Shown one piece after another: positions 1-6,760 of a stretch of DNA of 6,760 bases. Under the pieces are notes generated by a model that did no database searches, was not told the origin of the DNA, and saw only the letters and a program-made list of their open reading frames with translations. How positions within the stretch are numbered: the first letter of the stretch is position 1; every line of letters starts with the position of its first letter. The position numbers were made by a program, and so were the translations under genes. This DNA comes from Oscillospiraceae bacterium (lineage in GTDB: Bacteria > Bacillota > Clostridia > Oscillospirales > Ruminococcaceae): the NCBI GenBank assembly GCA_018110855.1, contig JAGBFZ010000163.1, forward strand, positions 1 to 6,760, in the 5' to 3' direction.

Positions 1-1943
1 CTGCCATATATGAGACAATGGTGCGTCTTGCAAAGGGCAATGAGGCGCTTCTTCACCCATACATTGACAGCAAGGGAAATTTCGGCAAGGCTTATTCAAG
101 AGATATGGCTTATGCGGCTCCCCGATACACCGAAGCAAAGCTTGCTCCCATATGCGCCGAGCTTTTCAGGGATATTGACAAGGACACGGTGGATTTCGTT
201 CCAAACTATGACAAAGAAACGGTGGAGCCAACTCTTCTGCCTTCAACGTTTCCATCTATACTTGTAAATTCAAATGTGGGTATCGCCGTTTCAATGGCGA
301 GCGCAGTATGCTCATTCAACTTAACCGAAATATGCGAAGCCACCATCGGACTTATCAAAAATCCCGAATTTGATCTGTTTTCCGTTCTGAAAGGTCCCGA
401 TTTCCCCAGCGGCGGATATATGATATATGACGAGCCTGAGCTTGAAAAGATATACCGCACAGGCAGAGGCAGCGTTAAGGTGCGCTCAAAATACAGCTAT
501 GACGCTCAGGCGCACTGCATTGAGATCACCGAGATACCTCCCACAACCACCATTGAACAGATAAAGGATAAGATCGTTGAGCTTGCCAAGACCGGAAAGA
601 TCAGGGAAATATCCTATATCCGTGATGAGTCGGACTTAAACGGTCTTAAAATTGCCATTGATATCAAAAAGGGCACCGACCCCGACCTTCTTATGAAGCG
701 GCTTTATAAGCTGACTCCCCTTCAGGACACCTATTCCTGCAACTTTAATATTCTTGTTGGCGGATATCCCAAGGTAATGGGCGTTTACGAGATACTCACC
801 GAATGGACCGCTTTCCGCAAGGACTGCGTAAAAAGGCGTGTATATTTCGATCTTACAAAGAAAAAGGAAAAGCTCCATCTGCTCCTTGGTCTTAAAAAGA
901 TACTTCTCGATATAGACAAGGCGATAAAGATCGTCCGTGAGACCGAGGACGATAATGAGGTTGTTCCTAACCTGATGATAGGCTTCGGAATAGACGAAAC
1001 TCAGGCTGAATATGTTGCGGAGATCAAGCTCCGTCATCTTAATAAGGAATACATTCTAAGCCGTCTGAATGAGACCGATCAGCTTCAGAAGGACATTGCC
1101 GAGATGGAAGAGATTCTTGGCAGCGACAAGAAGATATATGATATCATCATTTCCGAGCTAAAGGATGTTATTAAGAAATACGGTCAGCCAAGACGTACTC
1201 AGTTCTGCTATCCCGATGAAAGCGAGGAGGATATCCCTGCTGAGGAGATCCCCGATTATCCCGTTAATCTGTTTATCACCAAAGAGGGATATTTCAAAAA
1301 GATAACACCCCAGTCCCTACGAATGTCAAACGAGCATAAATTCAAGGACGGCGATGTGCTTGACGCTTCCTTCGAGGCAACTAACCGCACCGAGCTGCTT
1401 TTCTTCACCGATAAATGTCAGGTCTACAAGAGCAAGGCTTCGGAATTTGCGGACACAAAGGCTTCGGCTCTGGGTGATTATATTCCCGTCAAGCTTGATT
1501 TTGAGCCTGATGAAAATGTGATATCCATGATACCCACCACGGATTATTCGGGCTTTATGTTCCTTGTGTTTGAAAACGGCAAGGCAGCCAAGGTGCCGCT
1601 GAACGTTTTTGAAACAAAGACCAACCGAAAGAAGCTCACCAAGGCATTTTCCGACAAATCAAGACTTGTGCGGATATTCTTCATTGCGGATAATGCGGAT
1701 ATCCTGCTTACCTCCACAAAGGGACGGGCTGTTATTTTCAACACTGCGCTCATTCTGCCCAAGACCACCCGCGATACCATCGGTGTTCAGTGCATGACTC
1801 TTAAAGCGGGCGCTTTGGTGGACAATGCGTACATCGTTCCCGAAGAAAAGCTGTCGGAAATGTCGAAATACGTTATGAAGTCCATTCCCGCAACGGGCTG
1901 TCTTGCAAAGGATATTGCAGATCCCGACCAGCTCACCTTATAA
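1..1943 (+). CDS. parC: DNA topoisomerase IV / gyrase subunit A, 5'-truncated by the window edge
   Basis: This is the DNA-breaking and rejoining subunit of a type IIA topoisomerase, which works with an ATPase subunit (ParE/GyrB) to decatenate or supercoil DNA. The frame is open to the left edge (first full codon at 3, giving AIYETMVRLAKGN), so the ATG at 18 is internal and roughly 80-85 residues are missing. Numbered from codon 3, the family landmarks are the catalytic Arg41-Tyr42 in AAPRYTEAKL (Tyr codon 126-128), GPDFPSGG at 131-138, GRGSVKVR at about 154-161, the tower and coiled-coil region to about 400, and then beta-pinwheel repeats (LFITKEGYFKKI, LLFFTDKCQVYKS, FLVFENGKAAKV, LLTSTKGRAVIF) to the TAA at 1941-1943. 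The tail is short and I see no GyrA box (QRRGGKG-like). With an inferred full length near 730 residues this favours ParC over GyrA, but the paralogue assignment is less certain than the family. Glu4 aligns with GyrA Asp87/ParC Glu84 of the quinolone-resistance region and is acidic as in sensitive enzymes. Confidence 0.93.
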   Translation, partial: AIYETMVRLAKGNEALLHPYIDSKGNFGKAYSRDMAYAAPRYTEAKLAPICAELFRDIDKDTVDFVPNYDKETVEPTLLPSTFPSILVNSNVGIAVSMASAVCSFNLTEICEATIGLIKNPEFDLFSVLKGPDFPSGGYMIYDEPELEKIYRTGRGSVKVRSKYSYDAQAHCIEITEIPPTTTIEQIKDKIVELAKTGKIREISYIRDESDLNGLKIAIDIKKGTDPDLLMKRLYKLTPLQDTYSCNFNILVGGYPKVMGVYEILTEWTAFRKDCVKRRVYFDLTKKKEKLHLLLGLKKILLDIDKAIKIVRETEDDNEVVPNLMIGFGIDETQAEYVAEIKLRHLNKEYILSRLNETDQLQKDIAEMEEILGSDKKIYDIIISELKDVIKKYGQPRRTQFCYPDESEEDIPAEEIPDYPVNLFITKEGYFKKITPQSLRMSNEHKFKDGDVLDASFEATNRTELLFFTDKCQVYKSKASEFADTKASALGDYIPVKLDFEPDENVISMIPTTDYSGFMFLVFENGKAAKVPLNVFETKTNRKKLTKAFSDKSRLVRIFFIADNADILLTSTKGRAVIFNTALILPKTTRDTIGVQCMTLKAGALVDNAYIVPEEKLSEMSKYVMKSIPATGCLAKDIADPDQLTL

Positions 1944-1951
1944 ATTATAAA

Positions 1952-1957
1952 AAAGGA
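1952..1957 (+). promoter_or_regulatory. Ribosome binding site of the DUF5662-like gene
   Basis: AAAGGA lies 9 bases before the ATG at 1967, inside the 23-base gap after the topoisomerase stop codon. It supports that start. The gap holds no terminator hairpin, so the two genes are probably co-transcribed. Confidence 0.7.
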
Positions 1958-1966
1958 TAGGTCAAT

Positions 1967-2512
1967 ATGACTGATAAAAATCTGCCCAAAAATGTAATGA
2001 AGCACCTTAAAACCGTTGCCCGTCACCGCAGGCTCGTTATGGAAAACTGCTTTAAAGCGGGGCTTTACTGGCAGGGGCTTACTCACGATCTTTCCAAATT
2101 CAGCCCTACAGAATTCTGGATAAGCTGCATGATGTATCAGGGTGACCGCAGCCCAAATGAAGCGGAGCGGGAGAAAAAGGGATACAGCACTGCATGGATG
2201 CACCATAAAGGCAGAAACAAGCACCATTTTGAATACTGGACGGATTACAATCCCAAAACAAAGCGCATGGAAGGGGTCAAAATGCCCCTGATCTATGTTG
2301 CAGAGATGTTCTGCGACCGTGTTGCCGCAAGCAAGGTGTATATGGGGGAGAAATATACAGACGCTTCTCCGCTGGAGTATTTCAGAAGGGGCACTGCTGT
2401 AAGACTTATCCACCCCGATACCGCCAAGCTTCTTGAAATGCTCCTTACCATGCTTGCCGAGAACGGAGAGGAGTACACCTTTGCTTATATCAGGCATATT
2501 TTACAGAGATGA
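1967..2512 (+). CDS. DUF5662-like His/Asp-rich protein of unknown function
   Basis: This is a 181-residue soluble protein with no signal peptide or membrane segment. From memory it resembles the DUF5662 family of Firmicutes, whose function is not established. The sequence is rich in potential metal ligands in conserved-looking blocks: His13 and His20 near the start, HDLSKF at 40-45 (an adjacent His-Asp pair followed by Lys), HHKGRNKHHFEYW at 79-91, and FCDRVAAS at 115-122. A spaced His / His-Asp / His / Asp pattern in a helical protein recalls HD-domain metal-dependent phosphohydrolases, but the order and spacing do not prove that fold, so enzymatic activity is inference. The start has a good ribosome binding site. 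The gene follows the topoisomerase gene by 23 bp and is closed by a strong terminator, so it is probably the last gene of that operon. A role linked to DNA topology is possible but unsupported beyond position. Confidence 0.8.
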   Translation: MTDKNLPKNVMKHLKTVARHRRLVMENCFKAGLYWQGLTHDLSKFSPTEFWISCMMYQGDRSPNEAEREKKGYSTAWMHHKGRNKHHFEYWTDYNPKTKRMEGVKMPLIYVAEMFCDRVAASKVYMGEKYTDASPLEYFRRGTAVRLIHPDTAKLLEMLLTMLAENGEEYTFAYIRHILQR

Positions 2513-2519
2513 GCATCAG

Positions 2520-2547
2520 GCTGCCGCATTTATACGGCAGCTTTTTT
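2520..2547 (+). terminator. Rho-independent terminator after the topoisomerase-DUF5662 unit
   Basis: A perfect 7-bp stem, GCTGCCG (2520-2526) with CGGCAGC (2535-2541), encloses an 8-base loop and is followed directly by six T residues (2542-2547). It begins 8 bases after the stop codon of the DUF5662-like gene. It ends the upstream transcript and implies a separate promoter for the next gene. Confidence 0.9.
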
Positions 2548-2551
2548 GTTG

Positions 2552-2580
2552 TTGATATTGTATTAAATCATTTATATGTT
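2552..2580 (+). promoter_or_regulatory. Tentative sigma-A-type promoter for the SLH protein gene
   Basis: TTGATA (2552-2557, five of six bases of the -35 consensus) is separated by 17 bases from TATGTT (2575-2580, four of six of the -10 consensus). Transcription would start near 2587 and leave a leader of about 100 bases. The 140-base gap is very AT-rich and holds other weak candidates, such as TATTAT at 2617-2622 without a good -35. A promoter somewhere here is likely, because a terminator lies upstream, but this exact placement is a guess. Confidence 0.3.
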
Positions 2581-2598
2581 TTTGTATAAATATACAAA
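2581..2598. repeat. 18-base palindrome in the leader of the SLH protein gene (possible operator)
   Basis: TTTGTATA (2581-2588) and TATACAAA (2591-2598) are perfect inverted copies around a central AA. Outside them, ATG (2576-2578) and CAT (2599-2601) continue the symmetry after a two-base TT bulge on the left. There is no T-run after it as a terminator would need, and the stem is AT-rich and weak as RNA, so a DNA site for a dimeric regulator is the better reading. It would overlap the start point of the tentative promoter. Palindromes of this size also arise by chance in AT-rich DNA. Confidence 0.4.
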
Positions 2599-2673
2599 CA
2601 TTGCCTGCATATGAAATATTATCCAATTATAGATTGTTTACTTATTAAAGCGTGAAAAACGCATTATTATTAC

Positions 2674-2680
2674 GAAAGGA
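2674..2680 (+). promoter_or_regulatory. Ribosome binding site that decides the start of the SLH protein gene
   Basis: GAAAGGA ends 3 bases before an ATG at 2684 and 9 bases before an in-frame ATG at 2690. Nine bases is a normal spacing and three is too short, so 2690 is the better start. The choice alters the protein by only two residues (MKMKRK versus MKRK). Confidence 0.75.
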
Positions 2681-2689
2681 CAGATGAAA

Positions 2690-4891
2690 ATGAAAAGAAA
2701 GCTTGCCGCAGTTATGGCGGTCATTATCACAGCAGCTCAGGTACTCTCCTGCGCTGTATTTGCTGAGGAGACCATCGCAGCAGATACGGTCGCTGTTTCC
2801 GTATCGGATTCAAAAGAAACCACAGCTTCGGAGGAGAATAAAATGAAGGCTGCTCTGACTCTTGTAAAATCAAGGATCGACATTCCCGAGGAATTCAGCA
2901 ATTTTTCCTATTCTTCGGGAGAAGTAAACGGCATGAGCAGCTTCACATTTACATGGAAGGATACATCGGGTAACGAATCCTATTCCGTTAATGTCAAGGG
3001 AGATCTGATAACAAGCTATAACTCTCCCGAAAGAGAGCTTTATTATAATGTCAAGCCGTCTCTTGCCGCTCATGACAGCGACTATTATGTTAATAAGGCT
3101 ATGAGCTGGATTTGCAGAGTGAATCCTTCTATGAAAGGCTTTCTGAAAAACTCAAACGTCAGGCTGAACATTTCTTCGGGGGCTGTTAACGTTAGGTTTC
3201 AAAGGCAGTATGAGAATATTCCCGTAAGCGGAAATAATTTAAATGTTACTTTGAACAAGCAAACAGGAAATGTAGTATCATTTTACGGTGGATGGTGGCA
3301 GAATGCAGAATTTGAAGACCCGACAGATGTGCTTTCCCAGGAAGCGATCAAGGAGATCTACTGCAAGGAAGTTTCGATAAAGCCATGGTATCGTATATAT
3401 GTTGACAAGGAAACGGGAAAGAAAAAGACAAATATCGTTTATATCCCATTAAACGGCTACGATTACAATGCCTTCACAGGCGAGCATTCCTCAATGAATG
3501 ACGATTATGATAAATATATGGATACGGACAGATATGCCAATCCCACAACAAGTATGTATGAAGAAGCTGTCGAGGTTGAGGAAGAATGCGATGATGTTGA
3601 CGCAGGAGCCGGAATTGATATTCCCGCAACAGGAGTTCAGCTATCCGAGGAGGAGCTTGCAGCAGCTGCTGATCTGAGTACCATGCTCACCACCGCTCAG
3701 TTCAAAGAGCTGCTGCTGAAAGACCCATATATGGGAATTACCGATAAATATATTGCTGATAATTTCAGGATCGAAAGAAACGAAAATGCGGAATGCGGCT
3801 ATTCCATACAGTGCAATATGCGTATCAATAACAAGACAGAATACAGAAATGTCAACGTCACTGCCGACGCAAAATCGGGAAAGGTAATGAGCTTTTATTC
3901 CTATGAAAACGAGCCTGAAAAAACTCCTAATATTAACGTAAAAAAAGCTAACACACTTGCCAACAAGGCATTGAAATACTATTTCGGAGATATTGCAAAC
4001 GAGTACAGAGCAGACACCGAAAATACAGCTCCAATTTCCACCGATGGCAAATACAAGATCACAAGCCGTGAAATGAGATATAACAGATATGTTAACAACA
4101 TTCAGGTAACAAACAACAACATTGTCATCGGTGTTAATTCAGCCGGAAAAATAACATCCATCAACTGCAGTCATGACAAGGACGTGGATTTCGGAGAGGG
4201 ACTTATCGTTAACAAGGAAACAGCTTTAAAACTTGTCTGCGAACAGCAGGACATGACCCTTAAATATGATGGGTTTACCGACCTTGCCTCTGTTCCCCAT
4301 ACATATCTTCATTATTCAATGGATAACTGGAGCATAAATGCGGTTAACGGAAAGCTCTGCGACTATAACGGTGAACCTGTTTCAAAGGCTGTTGAAACAA
4401 AAGGCTGCCCATACACTGATATTTCAAAATCTCCCTATAAAAAGGAGATAGAGACTCTCTATCTTCATGGTGTAAAGATCTACAATGGCGACAAATTCTC
4501 ACCGGGTGAAAAAATGACTTACAGCGAGCTGACATCACTGCTTGATATGATAACAGGCTATGGTTATGAACCTATGCCCCTTGATGAGAGAGATTTGGAT
4601 AGCGGCTCAGCAGCTCCGTCAGAGAGCAGTTATTTCACCCGAATGGAGCTGGCAAAGGAATTTACAAGAGCTGCAGGAGTGGACAACTGTGCAAGATACA
4701 CCGGCATTTTCAAATCGCCCTTTACAGATGTTAAGGAAAATGATATAAATCTGGGCTATGCCGCTCTTGCCTACGGTATGGGTGCCATAAACTGCGGCAA
4801 GGACGGAAAATTCTATCCCAATGCCTATGTTACAAGAGAATACGCATTCCACTGCGCATATAATTATCTTAAAAACAATTCCGAAAGCTGA
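2690..4891 (+). CDS. Exported protein with tandem YcdB/YcdC-like repeats and C-terminal SLH modules
   Basis: This 733-residue protein is probably displayed on the cell wall. It opens with a signal peptide: MKRK, a hydrophobic stretch to about residue 20, and a likely signal peptidase I site after AVFA (residue 25). Two homologous halves follow (about 50-265 and 328-555), resembling YcdB/YcdC (PepSY-like) domains. The duplication shows where FQRQYENIPVSGNNLNV with a following TGNVVSF (about 170-198) matches RYNRYVNNIQVTNNN with a following AGKITSI (about 462-491). An acidic linker near 290-303 (EEAVEVEEECDD) separates the halves. The C-terminus carries SLH modules: one at about 572-623 (YTDISKSPYKKEIETLY, FSPGEKMTYSE), a partial one whose end is FTRMELAKEFTRAAGV (about 649-664), and one at about 676-728 (FTDVKENDINLGYAALAYG, FYPNAYVTREYA). 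SLH modules bind secondary cell-wall polymers in other bacteria. No catalytic motif is visible, so the role of the repeats is unknown. A Cys at 21 (VLSC) makes a lipoprotein signal a weak alternative. The gene stands alone between two terminators. Confidence 0.88.
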   Translation: MKRKLAAVMAVIITAAQVLSCAVFAEETIAADTVAVSVSDSKETTASEENKMKAALTLVKSRIDIPEEFSNFSYSSGEVNGMSSFTFTWKDTSGNESYSVNVKGDLITSYNSPERELYYNVKPSLAAHDSDYYVNKAMSWICRVNPSMKGFLKNSNVRLNISSGAVNVRFQRQYENIPVSGNNLNVTLNKQTGNVVSFYGGWWQNAEFEDPTDVLSQEAIKEIYCKEVSIKPWYRIYVDKETGKKKTNIVYIPLNGYDYNAFTGEHSSMNDDYDKYMDTDRYANPTTSMYEEAVEVEEECDDVDAGAGIDIPATGVQLSEEELAAAADLSTMLTTAQFKELLLKDPYMGITDKYIADNFRIERNENAECGYSIQCNMRINNKTEYRNVNVTADAKSGKVMSFYSYENEPEKTPNINVKKANTLANKALKYYFGDIANEYRADTENTAPISTDGKYKITSREMRYNRYVNNIQVTNNNIVIGVNSAGKITSINCSHDKDVDFGEGLIVNKETALKLVCEQQDMTLKYDGFTDLASVPHTYLHYSMDNWSINAVNGKLCDYNGEPVSKAVETKGCPYTDISKSPYKKEIETLYLHGVKIYNGDKFSPGEKMTYSELTSLLDMITGYGYEPMPLDERDLDSGSAAPSESSYFTRMELAKEFTRAAGVDNCARYTGIFKSPFTDVKENDINLGYAALAYGMGAINCGKDGKFYPNAYVTREYAFHCAYNYLKNNSES

Positions 4892-4904
4892 TTTGAAATA
4901 ACCG

Positions 4905-4940
4905 AAAAAAGGGAAGCCCGCAGCTTCCCTTTTTATTTTT
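4905..4940. terminator. Bidirectional rho-independent terminator between convergent genes
   Basis: GGGAAGC (4911-4917) pairs with GCTTCCC (4923-4929) around a 5-base loop. Six A residues precede the stem (4905-4910) and five T residues follow it (4930-4934), with five more T after one A. Read either way it gives a GC-rich hairpin followed by a U-run, so it can end both the SLH gene (stop at 4889-4891) and the helicase gene on the other strand. The helicase stop codon, at 4933-4935, lies inside the T-tract. Confidence 0.9.
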
Positions 4941-6760
4941 CCCAGCTTCTTATTCTGTTTTTCATCTCGTCAATTCCAAGAATACCATATGCAAAGCCCT
5001 TTTTAACAAGCTCAGCAGGAAGATATTCATCATATTTTTCAAACAAGGGAATCTCCTTTGGATAAACAAGCTCCATGGGGTCAAGAGGCTGCTTTTCCAT
5101 CTCCGAAAGAACTCTGAAAAATTCCTCCCTGCCTGCTTTCATGGTAAACTGAATGAAATAGGGACGGGAAGGAGAAAGACCCTTTATTCCCAGAATGGGA
5201 GCGCATTTTATCTTTATGAATCTTTCCATTGCAAGGAAACCGTAGCTGCCCAGCCATGGAAACAGACACCACATATCTCCGCCGAGACAGATAAGCGGCT
5301 CGTTTGTCACTCCCGAATTAACTGCGGTATGACGTGCCTGCTCAAGCCTTGCAAGAGCGTTTTTCATCAGATACGGGTATGTTTTTTCCTCGCGAAGTAC
5401 TTCTTTCATGCGAAGAAGCACCTTTGTATTTATATCCCCGGGACAGTCACCGAAATAGGCAGGAACTCTTCCCTTGACCTGTGTGCAGTAAACAAGACGT
5501 CTTTTGTGGTCAACCTCGTCAACCACCCATACATGACCTGCAAGAGCGATCTTTTCTCCCGCTGGAGGGGGCATTACAATTGTACCAAGCTCCTGTGAGC
5601 CGCATCGGACGGTGTATTCCTCATTTTCCTTGAAAACGGCATAGAATTTAAAGGAATTTGTAATCCGCTCCCCTGCAAGCCCCACAATAAGTCCGCCGTT
5701 TTCGGTTTTCCCTATATGCTCTTTTTCAATAAGATGGCGGAGCATCATTCTGAAATCGTCCTGAGAGATGCGGTGAAAATATTTAAGAGTTAGCACCTTT
5801 GAAGCAAGCTGTGCGGGAGTCAATTCACCGCAGGAGGCAAGCGTGCTCATGGTCTGATGATACAAAAGACTGTAGGGCAGTCTGTCGAGCTTGGGCGGCT
5901 CGACCCATCTCTCCTCAAGATAAAGCTGAATAAGGGCTATTCCCTGAATGAGCTTCCACGGTATCGTTTCGGGGAGCATAGCTCTTGATTCGGGCTGTTC
6001 CTCACGGATAACAAACCACATTTCAGGCGGAAGATCACGTCTGCCTGTCCGTCCCATTCGCTGTAAAAAAGAGGAAACAGTAAATGGTGCGTCTATCTGA
6101 AAGGCTCTCTCAAGCCGTCCAATGTCGATACCCAGCTCAAGAGTGGCTGTGGTAACGGTTGTCTGATACTGATCCTCGTCCTTCATTACAGCCTCGGCGG
6201 TCTCGCGATAGGAAGCGGACAGATTACCATGATGTATAAGAAATCTGTCAGGCTCATGCTTTGACTCGCAGTACTGCCGCAATGTGGTGGTAACTGCTTC
6301 GCATTCCTCTCTTGAATTAACGAATACAAGGCATTTTTTTCCTCGGGTATGCTCGAAAATATAGCCTATCCCCGGGTCGGCATACTGAGGAGCCGAATCT
6401 GTGGGTGCTTCAAGCTCGGGAAGGGCATCTTCGGTATTTTTTTCCTCAGCCGCCTGAACATCGCTGACAAAGAAATGCTCCATGGAAAGCCGCCATTTTA
6501 TTCCTTTGGCTTCGATACGAGGAATTACAGTCCCCCTGCCTGTTCCGGCAGCAAGAAATTCGCCTGTGCTCTCAAGGTCTCCGATGGTAGCTGACAAGCC
6601 TATTCTCCGAGGATTTACTCCTGCCATTTTGGAAAGCCTTTCGATAAGGCAGAGAGTCTGCCCTCCCCTGTCGCCCCTCATGAGTGAGTGAACCTCATCA
6701 ATGACGATAAAGCGCAGGTCTCCGAAAAGCCTCGGTATAGCTGCGTGCTTATGAATAAGC
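4933..6760 (-). CDS. Lhr-like DEAD/DEAH-box helicase, N-terminus cut by the window edge
   Basis: This is a superfamily 2 ATP-dependent nucleic-acid helicase of the Lhr type. The frame is open to the right edge, so the Met at 6681 is internal. Complete codons run from 6759 to the stop at 4933-4935, giving 608 visible residues. Numbered from codon 6759, the motifs are II (IDEVHSLMRGDRGGQ, with DEVH at 21-24), III (SAT at 56-58), IV (CLVFVNSREE, about 142-151), V (TATLELGIDIG, about 204-214) and VI (QRMGRTGRR, 233-241, with the arginine fingers). A likely winged-helix region follows (about 290-356), then the Lhr-type segment GEKIALAGHVWVVDEVD (about 401-417), and a C-terminal region of about 170 residues. 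The Walker A lysine motif and the Q motif lie beyond the window, roughly 150-170 residues further upstream. Lhr proteins are 3'-5' translocases tied to DNA repair, but I cannot assign a specific role here. An acidic stretch at about 100-125 joins the two RecA domains. The promoter is outside the window. Confidence 0.92.
   Translation of the reverse strand, partial: LIHKHAAIPRLFGDLRFIVIDEVHSLMRGDRGGQTLCLIERLSKMAGVNPRRIGLSATIGDLESTGEFLAAGTGRGTVIPRIEAKGIKWRLSMEHFFVSDVQAAEEKNTEDALPELEAPTDSAPQYADPGIGYIFEHTRGKKCLVFVNSREECEAVTTTLRQYCESKHEPDRFLIHHGNLSASYRETAEAVMKDEDQYQTTVTTATLELGIDIGRLERAFQIDAPFTVSSFLQRMGRTGRRDLPPEMWFVIREEQPESRAMLPETIPWKLIQGIALIQLYLEERWVEPPKLDRLPYSLLYHQTMSTLASCGELTPAQLASKVLTLKYFHRISQDDFRMMLRHLIEKEHIGKTENGGLIVGLAGERITNSFKFYAVFKENEEYTVRCGSQELGTIVMPPPAGEKIALAGHVWVVDEVDHKRRLVYCTQVKGRVPAYFGDCPGDINTKVLLRMKEVLREEKTYPYLMKNALARLEQARHTAVNSGVTNEPLICLGGDMWCLFPWLGSYGFLAMERFIKIKCAPILGIKGLSPSRPYFIQFTMKAGREEFFRVLSEMEKQPLDPMELVYPKEIPLFEKYDEYLPAELVKKGFAYGILGIDEMKNRIRSWEK

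Noticed and set aside
18..20. ATG at 18 as the true start of the topoisomerase gene
   Set aside because: The reading frame continues to the left edge, and the upstream residues AIYET match the conserved GyrA/ParC core, so the gene starts outside the window.
636..1037. A 133-codon open frame on the - strand inside the topoisomerase gene
   Set aside because: It is antisense to strongly conserved ParC/GyrA sequence and resembles no known protein.
1787..2497. A 236-codon open frame on the - strand opposite the topoisomerase end and the DUF5662-like gene
   Set aside because: It lies fully antisense to two well-supported genes, has no recognisable domain, and spans their intergenic gap. It is a codon-bias shadow.
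2650..2662. A small hairpin, GCGT-GAAAA-ACGC, 11 bases before the ribosome binding site of the SLH gene
   Set aside because: The stem is only 4 bp and would be marginally stable. It does not cover the ribosome binding site, and there is no sign of a riboswitch or attenuator.
2548..2689. Possible riboswitch, T-box or small RNA in the leader of the SLH gene
   Set aside because: The gap is short and AT-rich, with no T-box sequence, conserved riboswitch core or second terminator. Only the palindrome and tentative promoter stand out.
6679..6681. ATG at 6681 (- strand) as the true start of the helicase gene
   Set aside because: The frame upstream encodes the DEVH helicase motif II, which is essential, so the real start lies beyond the right edge.
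1..6760. A defence system, mobile element or CRISPR-linked locus
   Set aside because: The helicase is the only gene of a kind also found in defence islands. It has an ordinary Lhr-like architecture and no nuclease, methylase, integrase, repeat array or toxin-antitoxin pair nearby.

Overview
The window looks like chromosomal DNA of a moderate-GC Gram-positive bacterium. Three things suggest a clostridial lineage, with Oscillospiraceae/Ruminococcus-like as my best guess: the style of the topoisomerase subunit, a DUF5662-type protein, and a secreted protein with two YcdB/YcdC-like repeats plus S-layer homology (SLH) modules. AGGA-type ribosome binding sites and T-tailed hairpin terminators fit this too. 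The taxonomic guess is inference from protein style, not a database match.

Layout, left to right. (1) Bases 1-1943, + strand: a type IIA topoisomerase subunit A (ParC/GyrA family), cut by the left edge just before the second quinolone-hotspot residue; the catalytic Arg-Tyr pair is present. (2) Bases 1967-2512, + strand: a 181-residue DUF5662-like protein rich in His and Asp, 23 bp downstream of the topoisomerase gene and probably on the same transcript. (3) Bases 2520-2547: a rho-independent terminator closing that unit. (4) Bases 2548-2689: an AT-rich leader with a tentative promoter and an 18-base operator-like palindrome. (5) Bases 2690-4891, + strand: a 733-residue exported protein with a tandem YcdB/YcdC (PepSY-like) duplication and C-terminal SLH modules. 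(6) Bases 4905-4940: a bidirectional terminator shared by two convergent genes. (7) Bases 4933-6760, - strand: the C-terminal three quarters of an Lhr-like superfamily 2 helicase, cut by the right edge inside its first RecA domain.

The genes fall into three transcription units: the topoisomerase subunit with its small partner (DNA topology), the envelope protein (cell surface) and the helicase (nucleic-acid remodelling or repair). Nothing shows that they form one joint system. I see no transposase, integrase, CRISPR array, tRNA, rRNA or phage gene, and the region reads as ordinary core genome. The points most worth a second look are the parC-DUF5662 linkage, the YcdB/YcdC-SLH architecture with its incomplete middle SLH module, and the palindrome in that gene's leader.
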